The notes under the pieces were generated by a model. That model was given only the letters and a program-made list of their open reading frames with translations. It made no database searches and was not told where the DNA came from. Source: Siphonodentalium dalli (taxonomy: Eukaryota; Mollusca; Scaphopoda; Gadilida; Siphonodentaliidae). From it: DNA of 64,000 bases. The stretch spans positions 25,369,141-25,433,140 of the forward strand of contig CP136065.1 in NCBI GenBank assembly GCA_032622095.1, given 5' to 3'. Position 1 is the first letter of the stretch; each line of letters begins with the position of its first letter. Of the stretch, positions 34,695 through 46,005 are shown piece after piece. A program made the position numbers and the translations under genes.

Positions 34695-35620
34695 AATAAG
34701 TAAAAAAACCCATACATTTCACCATAGAGCAAGAGACAAGACAAGGGGTAGTTTTGTCCCCTTTTTTGTAACTTGTCTATATAGACTACCTCCTACAAGA
34801 ACTCTCATTATCACCGGAGGGTGTTCATATAGATTCAATCTCGTGTTCATGTCTGACAACTGCCGACGATATCTGCATTCTTTCTTACTTAGAAGGTGGC
34901 TTAAAAAGTCTTATGAATAAATGTTATAAGTACAGCAAAACGTGGAAATTTGAATACTCATTTGCAAAAACGAAATTATTGTCTTGGACAATGTGTCCAC
35001 ACGTAAACTCTCAAACGCTCCAACGACAGAACATAAATGGTTTCTCGGACTGAACACTCTGAAGGAAGTCAAAGACGTTATTCACCTTGGTATCCCTAAA
35101 AATAATCGGTCGGATAGATCTCGAAATATTGACAGAGCATGTGAAATGCTAAGAAGGACATTTTTCGGTGCATGCCGATCGCCAATCACCAAGTTCCTAA
35201 CTCCTTCATCTGCTCTTGAAATCTTTAAATGTGTAGCAATCTCAAAGGCATATGGATGTGAAATGTGGTATGGCCTGACAAACACAAATTCTGTAACTTG
35301 AGAGAGTCTATCGTATGTGTATAAAACATATTCAATGTCACCCTACTAGAACAAGTACAGAACTTTCACTGTCATTACTTGGTTTGACACCACTGCATGT
35401 CGAAGTAGACCGCACAAAATTTTTAATCTTGGGAACACTAATAAATCTTCCAAACACTCATCGCGATGCTCTAAGAGAGTTTCTGTTCAAGGCCACCTCC
35501 TCTATAAACGGCCACTGTCTGGCTTTGCGAAGGAAATCTTCAAAATCCTGCATGGATATGATCTCGTTGATTACGTCACAAATATATATATATTGTCCAA
35601 GAATAATATAAGACATGTCC
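34695..35620 (+). pseudogene. Retrotransposon RT 3' fragment with intact ADD box
   Basis: Starts with 'IEQETRQGVVLSPFL' (about 34718), followed by a stop, 'YIDYLLQELSLSPEGV', the catalytic 'CLTTADDICILSYLEGG' (about 34850-34900) and 'KTWKFEYSFAKTKLLSW'. A shift leads into 35210-35611 ('CEMWYGLTN', 'LSLSLLGLTPLHVEVDR'). Same family as the minus-strand element at 29.5-34.1 kb. Confidence 0.75.
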
Positions 35621-36088
35621 AGGGTCCGCGCTGGACCGAAATTTACTTTTGCCAAATAATTTGCCAAATAAAAATATTTTTTGCCAAATTATTTTAGAAT
35701 TTGCCAAATATTATTCCCGATAGCATCATATTTGCAACCTTGATTGCGTCTTATGTTTCAACACTCGCAGTTTGATATCGATAAAAAAGCAGTTAGTCAA
35801 TACTTATACTCTCCTCTCTATTGTGGTTTATCATACAACAATAAACCAATCACCGAACAATACAATGGTAGAAGCGATGCTTCATCAGAAGGGAACATCA
35901 CACGAGGATTAGCTATGTAAACACCACCATCACACTAAATAGAGGTAATCCCTCCACCCATCGATACTAATGATATCAGTTTAACTGCATCTTAATGGAG
36001 GTGTTAACTTTTGCGAAACCATATAAAACACAACTAATATAATTCCATTGTAATATTTTCCTAAAATGAATGTAATTGATTGACCGAT
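35621..36088. other. No gene; short 'ttgccaaat' repeats
   Basis: 'ttgccaaat' occurs four times in 35650-35710. The block 'gggtccgcgctggac' before it resembles 'gggttggcgctggac' at 17118. Nothing else is recognised. Confidence 0.4.
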
Positions 36089-36161
36089 ATTTTACTTAAA
36101 TTAATTAATTTTCTATAGACATGTCACATGTCTATAGAAAATTAATTAATTTAAGTAAAAT
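36089..36161. repeat. Perfect 73-bp palindrome
   Basis: Two 36-bp arms are exact reverse complements around a single C at 36125. The left arm starts 'attttacttaaattaatt' and ends 'tctatagacatgt'. Identity ends abruptly outside the arms. Confidence 0.95.
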
Positions 36162-36293
36162 GTCTAGGCCTTTCATGACATTGCCACTTTTAAATAGACG
36201 ATAAATTGAATTATGACGTCATAGTGTCAATGGAGATAACTCAGCTTTACACAACGTCATTTCCTGGGCGCATTTAGCTTGCATCGGAAGTGA

Positions 36294-37190
36294 TCAATCT
36301 TCCTTCCGGGTTCGGCGTATTCTGTTTGCTGAGAAAAGTTTTTGGAATGGGAAGATCGAATATTGATTCTTTCCACATTCATCCAAATGTTCACTCAGTG
36401 AAATTTTGCGATATTCTGGTTGATTTATCTGTTGTCTATGGATCCGCGTTCTTTCTCGTAATTTATTGCCTGTTTCTCCGATATAACTTTCCGAACATCC
36501 ATGACAGACAATACAATATATAATATCTTCCGAGTTACAGTCCATAGATATATTCGGATAGATTGTCATTCCATTTTTAAATGTCAGTGACCCTCCAGTG
36601 TGAAGGTAATTGCATGCGCCACACCGTTTGTCACCACATTTACTGACTATATGATTTGGAATCCCATCAGTTGTGAACTTCGCTTTCGTCAATATTTTTT
36701 TCAGATTGTTCGGTTGGCGTTTGCTAGGTAGAATGTCATCTGATTTGGAATTCATTTTGTCACTTTTCTGTATGATGGGGAAGAGTTGTTTTGCAACTGT
36801 AGCCATATTAGGATGGTGAGGGTTATGTGTGGAAATCATCGGAATTGGGTCTGGCTTTGGTTCTGGTGACCTCTCTGCGCGTAGCTCCGCGATTGGAATG
36901 GGTCTAGCGTGTTCTATGCCATCCTGTATTAGTTTCTGCGAATAGTTTTTTGTTTTTTAGAAAAACATTTCGTTCAGAGAGTCTGTGATCACGTTGCTTG
37001 TCTTGGCTGACAATTGTGCATACCCGTCTTGCAAGACAATAAGGAATGTTGCGCTTAGTATGCGACGGGTGACACGAACGGAAGTCTAGATATTGATGTG
37101 TATCTGTTATTTTGTAGAATATATCCATTTGTAATTTGTTTTTGTTAAACATAAAATAATCATACGTATATGCAAATATACAGCGACAGT
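36294..37190 (-). pseudogene. Penelope-like element, 3' part: RT end and GIY-YIG endonuclease
   Basis: Read from 37190 down: RT C-terminal stretch 'DIFYKITDTHQYLDF' and 'SCHPSHTKRNIPYCLARR' (37130-37020). A frame change near 36900 leads to the endonuclease module at 36839-36294. This has 'KCGDKRCGACNYL' (a Cys motif seen in this family), 'IIYCIVCHGCSESYIGETG' (the GIY-YIG core) and 'LRERTRIHRQQI'. It ends 'RRTRKED' with a stop. The N-terminal RT is missing. The upper end of the longer minus-strand frame (above 37190) is unrelated repeat. Confidence 0.85.
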
Positions 37191-37401
37191 GAATGTTTAG
37201 GCATCGTTTATTGGGATATTTTGAACGAACCGGAGTATTATGTCTCAGAATTATCAATGTTTTCCCCAAGAAATTTCCAACTAATGATGTGTCAGGTATG
37301 AAATTTCCAACTGTTGAAAATTTTGACCAAAGTTGGGGGGGGGGTGAGACACCACCCAACCCCCTCTGTCGCAACGTCTCTGTGTGGCGAATAGATATAC
37401 A

Positions 37402-38160
37402 CTAGCAGGGTTACCCGGCGTTGCCCAGGTTAAAGTGATGTGAAACCTTCTGTGGATATGGTGGGAATAGAGAATACCCTTGCTCTCAAAGTGTTACACG
37501 TATTCTCATAAATTGTATATCCAAATGGCATCATCAAACATGATTCTTACACATGGAATATAAGTAGTGGCTCACCTTGTCAGGTCGGAGCGATTATCAT
37601 TTTGTTTATCGCGTTTAACCCGACCCGCCAATAAAGAAGTATTTATTTATTTACAACTGCGTATACTTCAGACGTTATAGCATGAAACATGTGTTTTACA
37701 TAGAGATGTATCAATCAATCTAGTTTATCATATCTTCACGAAGATACAGATGTTTTAAAAATATGTCCAAGTGCTCATCTGTTCTGGTGCTATATACTGG
37801 CTAATCATTTTCAGTTTAAAAGAATTGATGTTATGCATGTATAGCAGCTACATGTGCCCGACACAGCGAAATTTTGAGTTGTTTATGTTAGGCGATGAGT
37901 CTGTTCCAAAACATAAAAGAAATCCTCTGTATCGGGCAGATATGCCCTTGTCAGATGTCAATATTGGATGGTCCTGAAAAGTCATGTGCTACGGACTGCG
38001 TTTTACTTTATCTCAGAAGTAACCATATTTGACTGCACACTGACCACTATTTTTGAACAAGCCTGCTCTACATTTCCATATCTCTTGGCAATTGTAACTT
38101 TTTGTGTGGAAACTATATTGAATGGGACAGACTCAATCGTGTTATAATATATAGATGAAC
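37402..38160 (+). repeat. Repeat X, unsplit copy
   Basis: Starts 'ctagcagggttacccgg' and 'cgttgcccagg', a start seen in several invertebrate repeat families, and ends 'cagactcaatcgtgtt' plus 'ataatat'. It matches the two halves at 6500-6691 and 4009-4277 on the minus strand. The 68-codon frame at 37771-37977 overlaps the matching part and is not clearly coding. Confidence 0.6.
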
Positions 38161-40020
38161 CATTCTAATATGCAATCCACTGACGATTCAAAGTCCCTCA
38201 ATTGAATGAATATATGTATCTCTTAAATATATTGATACAAATATACTGTAACGCACGAGTGGTATACACAAATACATATAGTTCCCACCTCTCAGAGAAA
38301 ACTACATGCAGTCCCATATTTCACCAGATACAGTTACAGTCCGAAATAACCGAGTGGATAACTTTTAAAATATAACAATAAAATATCTGACACCAGTAGG
38401 TATTTGGTTAGCTGGACCTACAACAGCTGATGGGTGAGTAACAGGATACGTGATCCTAATGATGAGAATAAATTCAATTAATTATTTATTTAGCACATAA
38501 CTATTGATAATATTTTAACAGACATAAATTTGTATGGACGGAATGTTAAGTAATTATATGTAAAGATGAAAATAAGATGGAAAATTTGGCAAGTTGAATG
38601 ATCAGAATGGAATGACTAGTTTTGAAGTGATAGATGAAAAATGAACTTTTTATAAATAATGTAAATGAAGTTAAATGAAATCTTTAAAGTGACTTGAAAC
38701 ATTTAATTTTATTTGACCATGAAATGCACAAAATATAAAATGTAATTACCATGAACTTATGAGAACATAGCCCACCAAACACCAAGGTAATATCACGTCA
38801 TATGTGAAATAATTTTGTAATGAACATGAACTTTCAATGTAATGTCTAACTGGCCTGCAACTACTTTTGTGTAATACACAAGAAAAGTATGCGATAAACT
38901 TGCAGATATTTATTAGCTGCATATAGAACTATTTAAAGTGAAATAGAAATAATCTGCACAATAATTGCAGATATAACTGACTTAGACACTTTAGGAATGT
39001 CTGCGATAAACTTGCAGATATTTGTTAACTGCAAATAAAACTATTTTTATTCTGCACAACTGAATTTAAATAAATGTTAATACTGGAATAAGATATACTT
39101 GCTTGCAGGAGACTTATGTCATTCCAGGGTTTTGCATCAGGTACTATTTTACCATACTATATAAATTACTTTATAAATTTTAAATAGAGAAAATAATTGC
39201 AAGTCTTTCAGTATACTGGCTTCTACAAGCACTCATCCTGAAGGTGTAAGTCTTTGTCACTTGTGCTAAATTACCTACTGGAATGGGAAACAGTTTATTT
39301 TACCTCTAATATGCTCTCTTCCTGGCCCGGACTTCTCCGACTTAGTCACTTCTGACAGTCTGCCGGGAATAGAGCTACCATGTGGATACTTGTGGATTTT
39401 ACATGTCCAAGCCCTTTTGGCATAATGAACATATAAAATTTTCAACCTCGAAACCCTCCATTCGTAGTGCTCGCATGGTCACTTCTGACACTCCAGCGCA
39501 CATTTTGTCTCTACAGACTTAGAATTTTGGGCATAAACCTGGTACTAATGCGTGATCCATTTTGGACATAGCCTAAAAATCTCATATGTGTGGATGAGAA
39601 CTAGCCACTTCTGGCATTATCACATCCAGATAAATAATTGATGTGACAAGATTTACATTGTTCTGCATGTTGTGTCCTAGCTACTTCTAGCATTCACACA
39701 ACTAAGTACCATTGAAAAGATAAAACTTAGTAAAATACCACTGTGAATAAAAGTATAAGTTCAAATAATTATTTAGGATAATTATAAATATTCATTTAAA
39801 CCATAGTATTTAGTCACTACTAATTATTAATTAGTAAATACAATACACTACAAATGTTTGATAAACTATACCTAGCACAGAATGATGATCCACAAGAATT
39901 CCAAAAACAATTTGAAAGCTAAAATGAAGCAGAACAGTAATTTTAAATTTTGGTGAAGCTTATATACTAGAAAACTCTCCAACAAGTCTGCAAACCAATG
40001 CAATAGCATGAAAATAATAG
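38161..40020. other. AT-rich region with a 112-bp-spaced duplication
   Basis: 'tgcgataaacttgcagat' occurs at 38889 and 39001, with ~45 bp matching at each. 'cacttctgaca' and variants recur at about 39345, 39479, 39605 and 39670. The segment 39990-40010 ('tctgcaaaccaatgcaat') is an imperfect echo of the start of the direct repeat at 40021. No gene. Confidence 0.45.
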
Positions 40021-40570
40021 AGAAATCTGCAGACCAATGAGAATGCTTCTGCAGACGACGTCTCGCAGAGAAATATAAATATGAACCAATCAATCCGTTT
40101 CTGCAGCTTATTTCTTGCAGAGCAAAATAGTTCCACACTTTGAATAGGTAAAAACACATTAGGTATATTTCTCCAATGTTTATATTTCACATATTCAAAG
40201 CCTGACACCTTTTGCAATCAAAATAAAGCTGTTTATGTTTGTGAAGGCACAAATTATTGAAGCAGACTACGGAAAGCCAGAAACTTTTATGACAAGATTT
40301 ATCCCTCATGACGTCACCAATATGGCTGCACCCATGAAGGAACAAAAATACGCAAATTTTACGGATTAATTTTAGCTAATAAAAGATTAACTACGTAATA
40401 CTAGAAGTTGATACGTAGCTATAAGTAAGTTACTATAATGAATAGAAGTACCAAGTAATAGCAGATTGCTATTTGAATATAAAAGTCATGATGCAAGATA
40501 GCACCCGAATGTTTACGAAGTAATATTTGTGAATATGAAGTGTATGACCAGTAAAGGCTGGACCTTTACA
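40021..40570 (-). repeat. LTR-like direct repeat, 3' copy
   Basis: Nearly identical to 41472-42027 in the same orientation. On the minus strand it starts 'TGTAAAGGTCC' and ends 'GGTCTGCAGATTTCT'. It is preceded on that strand by the purine-rich 'GGAGGGTAG', as expected of a polypurine tract before a 3' LTR. The end does not finish with the canonical CA. Confidence 0.65.
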
Positions 40571-40712
40571 CTACCCTCCAAAAAAAAAAATGTTTGTGTC
40601 CTCACAAACCTCTTTTATAATTTGAGATATGAACATGCATACAGGACAATACAATTTCAAACCGTGTGATAACATTTATCAAATATCAACAATTTTGCAA
40701 TTTCAACAATAG

Positions 40713-41471
40713 CTATTGAATATGAGCCTTTGGCTCCAAACTTGGGTTGGTACGATTCCTACCCCTCACGGTGATTCTTAATTTCTTTGGCATGTGTAAC
40801 TTCTTCTTCTTTTGTGCATCTTCCATCGCCTTCATCCTCTTCGTTAGATCATCTACTTGTACCCTTAGAAAACCTATCTCTATCGACTGGACCACCACCT
40901 TAGATTCTAATTCAGCAACTCGGTCTGATTCACCTAGGTTCGTGTTGGCAACTGGTACCTCATTGAGATATTTATCAACTAGCTGCGTCAGGAATGAGTA
41001 ATCGTCATTCCCACACGCAGCCAGCTCTGGGAAATCGAACCCATCAAACCTGGTCTCACTGATTGTTTCAGTGACTACTGTCCTCTGCTCTACAGCATGT
41101 GGGACAAGGTCCATAGGCTCAACAATCCCAACCGACCATACGTCATGTGGTTTGGATGCTGCTGGAAGCTCAGATACACCACGAGCGGCTTCCACGGATG
41201 TGGAAACTGACAGCTCAGATTTACCAAGTTCCACTGGGGTGGAATCAGATGCAACCGCAGGAAGTTTAACAATTACAGATGGTATAGTCGGCTTTTCCGG
41301 TGCCCTCTTCGCCATGGCCCTCTTCTCCCACATTGCCCGCGACTCTTGCGACAGTTTTACAATTTCTCGGTCCTTGAACACCATATCCGGTTTGCTGGCC
41401 ACCACCATGTAACCATCCTCGTCAACATTCCCCAGCTCTTTCAATCGTTTGACCCTACTAACGTGAGGTGC
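40713..41471 (-). CDS. Orphan ORF between LTR-like repeats, coiled-coil C-terminus
   Basis: The minus-strand frame runs through from the upstream repeat. The part unique to this element is about 250 codons. It begins after 'LQIS', with 'APHVSRVKRLKELGNVDED', and the first internal Met starts 'MVVASKPDMVF'. The middle is acidic and rich in Pro, Val and Ser. The C-terminus carries a heptad-like stretch ('VAELESKVVVQSIEIGFLRV', 'VDDLTKRMKAMEDAQ') and a basic tail ('KKKKLHMPKKLRITVRGR'). No protease, RT, integrase or zinc knuckle is present. It may be the gag-like protein of a non-autonomous LTR element or a captured host exon. I recognise no family. Confidence 0.5.
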   Translation of the reverse strand, partial: APHVSRVKRLKELGNVDEDGYMVVASKPDMVFKDREIVKLSQESRAMWEKRAMAKRAPEKPTIPSVIVKLPAVASDSTPVELGKSELSVSTSVEAARGVSELPAASKPHDVWSVGIVEPMDLVPHAVEQRTVVTETISETRFDGFDFPELAACGNDDYSFLTQLVDKYLNEVPVANTNLGESDRVAELESKVVVQSIEIGFLRVQVDDLTKRMKAMEDAQKKKKLHMPKKLRITVRGRNRTNPSLEPKAHIQ

Positions 41472-42027
41472 AGAAATCTGCAGACCAATGAGAATGCTTC
41501 TGCAGACGACGTCTCGCAGAGAAATATAAATATGAACCAAATCAATCCGTTTCTGCTGATTATTTCTTGCAGAGCAAAATAGTTCCACACTTTGAATAGG
41601 TAAAAACACATTAGGTATATTTCTCCAATGTTTATATTTCACATATTCACAGCCTGACACCTTTTGCATGCAAAATAAAGCTGTTTATGTTTGTGAAGGC
41701 ACAAATTATTTAAGCAGACTACGGAAAGCCAGAAACTTTTTATGACAAGAGTTATCCCTCATTACGTCACCAATATGGCGGCACCCATGAAGGAACAAAA
41801 ATACGCAAATTTTACGGATTAATTTTAGCTAATAAAAGATTAACTAAGTAATACTAGAAGTTGATACTTAGCTATAAGTAAGTTACTATAATAATGAATA
41901 GAAGTACCAAGTAATAGCAGATTGCTATTTGAAATATAAAAGTTATGATGCAAGATAGCACCCGAATGTTTACGAAGTGATATTTGTGAATATGAAGTGT
42001 ATGACCAGTAAAGACCGGACCTTTACA
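41472..42027 (-). repeat. LTR-like direct repeat, 5' copy
   Basis: 556 bp, matching 40021-40570 with only scattered differences and short indels. With the internal ORF it makes a ~2.0 kb element (40021-42027). No clear target duplication was found: the flanks read 'gtat' before and 'ctat' after on the minus strand. Confidence 0.65.
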
Positions 42028-44097
42028 ATACTTTTAATGCTTTCTTCTATGTATCTGTGTTGCTAGATCATTATAGGAATGCCCTGATTTCCTTCCCTAT
42101 ATAAATATGACAGTTGAGAAGATATAATTGTTCAAGTGACTTAATTCGGTCACCATTTGTCGAGATTATGAAATTGGAATGCCAAAAACTCCTTAGAATG
42201 ACATAGAGATGGCCTGGGAGATGACTATATATAAACTTTGTTGGATATCGGCGAATTGAACAATCTTATAAATGCTCGTGAATCGCCTATCGCCATCCAT
42301 GACCCAAACAACCCCAAATGTGATTTAATTCATCATATCATTAGAGAAGAACGTGCATGAATTTGGTGGAATCAGTGCTAAAATATATTTGTATCAACTC
42401 CCCTCATGCATGACTTTAACCGCGCCACTTTTGTCAAACGTAAACCAGGTATATTAGACTCATGCATGCATTATATAATGGAGATGATTATATATAAGTT
42501 GGTGGTAATCGGCAACTAAACAAATTCTGATCATATATAGTTATTACCCCCCCCCCCCCGTCTCACCCAAACGACACAAATTTCGCGTCTTTAAATCACA
42601 CGTTTATATTCCTCGTATCACGGAGAAGAATAATATATCAATTTGGTCGAAATCTGTGCTAAAAATAGCCCCTCCTCTGACACCAACAAATTCACTTTAG
42701 AAAATTTTAACCCGCACCATAATCTTGCTCGTAAAAAAGTTACCCCTGTTAGACCGCATTGGGTGCCATCTCGAATGTACCCTTAAAGTTATATATAGAA
42801 CACAGACATATATTCGCAAATATTTGATTCATTGTATCATTTGAGAAGAACGTGTATGAGTTTGATGGTAATTGGCACTAAACATATTTTTATAAGCTTT
42901 TGGTGAAGCTTCCGTCCCTACTTCGGAATCAAGCGGCGCCACTTTTGACATCATTAAACCACACACTTAGACTCATTATAGAGATGAATATAATTATATA
43001 CAATTTATGATAATTGGCGAGTATACAAATTCGTATCAAATTTAGGGCCACCATTGAATATCTCTCACCCAAAAGGCACCAATTTGGCGCATTTAAACCA
43101 CACGATTAGATTATTCGTATCACGGAGAAGAATATGTATCAATCAGGTGGAAATCGGCGCTAAACATATTGTTTATCAATGATTGTGTCCCTCTCACCCT
43201 CTAGGTACCCCTGACTCGAATGGCCCCACTTTTGCCATCTTTAAACCAAACAATTAGACTCCTGGGCCCTGTTTCATGAAGGCAACTTATGACATAGTTG
43301 GGACTTAAGATGGTCATAAGTTCAAACTTCAGTCATAAGTGCGTTTCACGAACAAAGTCTTAACCTAAGATGGTCTTAACTTTGGTCTTAACTTTAAGAC
43401 TGGTGTGAGGTGTCATAAGATAATCTTAAAGTTAAGACCTACGTTGTGACCCGCGGTTGGTCCGAAATGTGGATGGGATCTAGTTCATGTATATATTATT
43501 ATAAACACATTTAACTGAATAACACCTTGCTAGCACGGAGGGGTGTTTCAGAAATGGTAGTAATTAATAACCAACTGGTAAGCTATAGCAGTGACGTGGC
43601 CAGTGGTTGCAAGATTGGCGGGGTGTCCGCTACTAACTGTAAACCGTCAAGACGGACTATATATACATTTATAATTGCTGTTACAAAAAGAATATATTTA
43701 CATAGAGTTGAACATCATTTGCGATTCAAATCACCCAATCGCACTGTAGACAATAATCATGTTGAGACAATTAGTCCGAACATTTTCACATCGAGGATAA
43801 TAGTGAATGATTTATACTCAGTTTTTTTTATAAATGCTTATGTCAGCTATTATTATTATAATTTACTTGCCTTTCTATATTATTATGTTATAATTTTATT
43901 GTAAAAATGTATTGTATATGTACCCCGTATATATATCAACAAGATAATAATACATAATATGTGTTATGTTATTATTATTATGTATATTATCATAATCTAT
44001 TAACTATGAAATAAAAATATATATAGCATGTATATAGTATACGGACCACGCGGGCACACCGGGATCCGCGAAAGAACATATAATATCACTGTGAACT

Positions 44098-44190
44098 GGC
44101 CCACAGACCCCTGGGGGGAATTACCGATATACCAGTGGTATAGTCTATATTGTATTTAGTAATTTTCCCCAGGGGCCTGTGAACCGGCCG
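44098..44190. repeat. Hairpin, ~23-bp arms
   Basis: 'cacagacccctgggg' at about 44101 and 'ccccaggggcctgtg' at about 44167 are inverted copies with ~50 bp between. The arms extend to 'gaattac' on the left and 'gtaatttt' on the right. Confidence 0.7.
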
Positions 44191-44207
44191 TCTGTTCACG
44201 TGTTGTT

Positions 44208-44740
44208 AATTATAAACGCTCTTTATTAGAAGTCGTTGATTTGGTTTTTATTAAAACATATATGCAGAATGTCGTTCAACGTAACATACTTTCGAAGTTC
44301 ATACGCAGTTTGTTAATTGTAACAGGCGTTTAGCACATTAGTCAACAGAACCAGAGCAAATGGCACTAACATCATTTATATATGGCTTCTACAAGTATGC
44401 CTCAGATTGGAAATAAGTCTATTTTGAGCACGATATGAAGTCCTATTCACATTATAGCAATATAAATAAAGAGCGTTTTCTGTTAGTATTCCGTGAATGT
44501 TGGCAATCAATAAAGAGCGTTTAGCTCAGTGCTTCCATTGTGGTGTATTGTATGTGTATGCCGTGTTGGCGACATATTCGGTTTCCTGGTATTATAGATG
44601 CTTCAAAGACGTATAATGTATTAGAACCTAATATCAGCATTGAAAGGAGCGAACATATGTCTCGCGTCGCTTTAATGGCATGTTATATGGGTGAAGGTTC
44701 ACATTCTGAGTTAGGATGTATAAGTCCCTTTAATAACTGA
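44208..44740 (+). repeat. R1-related segment inside the TIR element
   Basis: Contains one reversed 'aaacgctcttta' (about 44213) and two forward 'aataaagagcgttt' boxes (about 44467 and 44509). It ends in 'agtccctttaataac', comparable to the R1 end. Similarity to the other R1 copies is partial. Confidence 0.45.
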
Positions 44741-46005
44741 AATAATATATTTGAGCTCGATACGTTTGTATAAAATTGGCATTGGAAGCATGCAGCTATG
44801 TGTGGATGGGGTCTGACGCGAAAACACAGTTAAAAAGCGCGCTCGTGCAGTTAAGTATGCACCAGTCATTATACTGATTATCGCCCTTGCATTAAAATAT
44901 CATAAGTATTCTTAGACACGCCCTAGTATCTGTCACCAGGCACTGTACCTAGGCATATAACACACACAGAACCAACATTTTCTGTGCATAGCTGTAATAA
45001 ATTGTCGAGAGCCAGTCTAAAAGCGCGCGAACTTAAATTACTACTTAAGTAGGACTTAATCTTGTTTTGTGAAACGCGTTCTTGAAACGGAAAAGTTACA
45101 TCATAAGATCCACCTTAGATCTTAGATTAAGTCCATCTTAAGATAATCTTATGACATTGCTTCATGAAACAGGCCCCTGATATCATGGAGATTATTATTT
45201 GTAAGTGTGGTGTTAATCCGCGACTAAATTTGTTTTTTATCAAATTTAGTGCCCACCCCACCCCACCCCATCTCCCACCAAAGCAGCACCAATATGATGT
45301 CTTTAAAATCACACGATTAGATTCCTCATATCATGGATAAGAATGTGTATCAATTTGGTGGAAATTGGAGCTAAAAATATTATGTATCAATTTTGGTGCC
45401 CCTCTCCCTTTCAGTGCACCCCTGACTCGAATGACGCCACTTTTGACAGCTTTAAGCCACGTCATTTTTAAGACACCTCATACCATGGGGATGAATTTGT
45501 ATAAGTTTCATGGCAATCGGCTACTAAACCAATTCTTATCAGATTTAGTACCCACCCACCGCTCCCTCCAAATCTCCCAACGACACCAATTTGGCGTCTT
45601 TAAATCACACAATAAGATTCCATGTATCCTCTCAGAAGAATGTGCATCAATTTGGTGGAATTCGGCGCTAAAATTATTTTGATCAATTTTGGTGCCCCTC
45701 TCCCCTTCCGGGCATCCCTGACGCGAACGGCGCGACTTTTGACACATTTAAACCACACCATTAGATTCCTCATATTATGTGGATGATTGTATATAAGTTT
45801 GGTGGCAATCGGCGACAAATGTTTTTTTCTGCCCTCCCCCTTTACTGCCCCTGACAACAACGGCGTCACTTTAGAAAATTCTTACCCTCGCCATTATCTT
45901 TTTCGTAAAAGTTACCCCTATTAGACCCCTTTTGTGCCATCTAGGTGGTCCCTGTGAATTTCTATAGAACACAGACAGACAGACATTCGCAAATATAGAT
46001 ATAGA

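Larger units (their letters stand above)
43265..45175. mobile_element. 1.9 kb TIR element nested in the pearl-like copy
   Basis: Ends are inverted: 'GGCCCTGTTTCATGAAG' at the left and reversed 'GGCCTGTTTCATGAAG' at the right. Subterminal motifs such as 'taagatggtcttaac' are repeated over ~170 bp at both ends. CCTG flanks both sides (43261-43264 and 45176-45179), and removing the element restores a continuous core repeat. One 125-codon frame (43527-43904) shows no transposase features. The superfamily is undetermined. Confidence 0.7.
42135..46005 (-). mobile_element. Pearl-like tandem-core repeat element, copy 2 (split)
   Basis: On the minus strand the order is the head at about 46000 ('tttgcgaatgtctgtctg'), cores, an inner head-like block near 42820-42680 ('gcgaatatatgtctgtg', 'aagattatggtgcggg'), cores, and the tail at 42200-42135 ('ggtgaccgaattaagtc'). 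This is the build of the copy at 1900-3910. A 1.9 kb element (43265-45175) splits one core. Without it the two copies are about the same length. Confidence 0.65.

Noticed and set aside
36162-36293. Hammerhead ribozyme in the tail of the Penelope-like element
   Set aside because: Such ribozymes are known in this group, but I could not find the conserved CTGATGA and GAAA core by eye.
37191-37374. N-terminal part of the minus-strand ORF ending at 36904
   Set aside because: Above 37190 it reads a G-rich non-coding repeat ('ccaaagttggggg', echoed near 59950). Only the lower part is Penelope-like.
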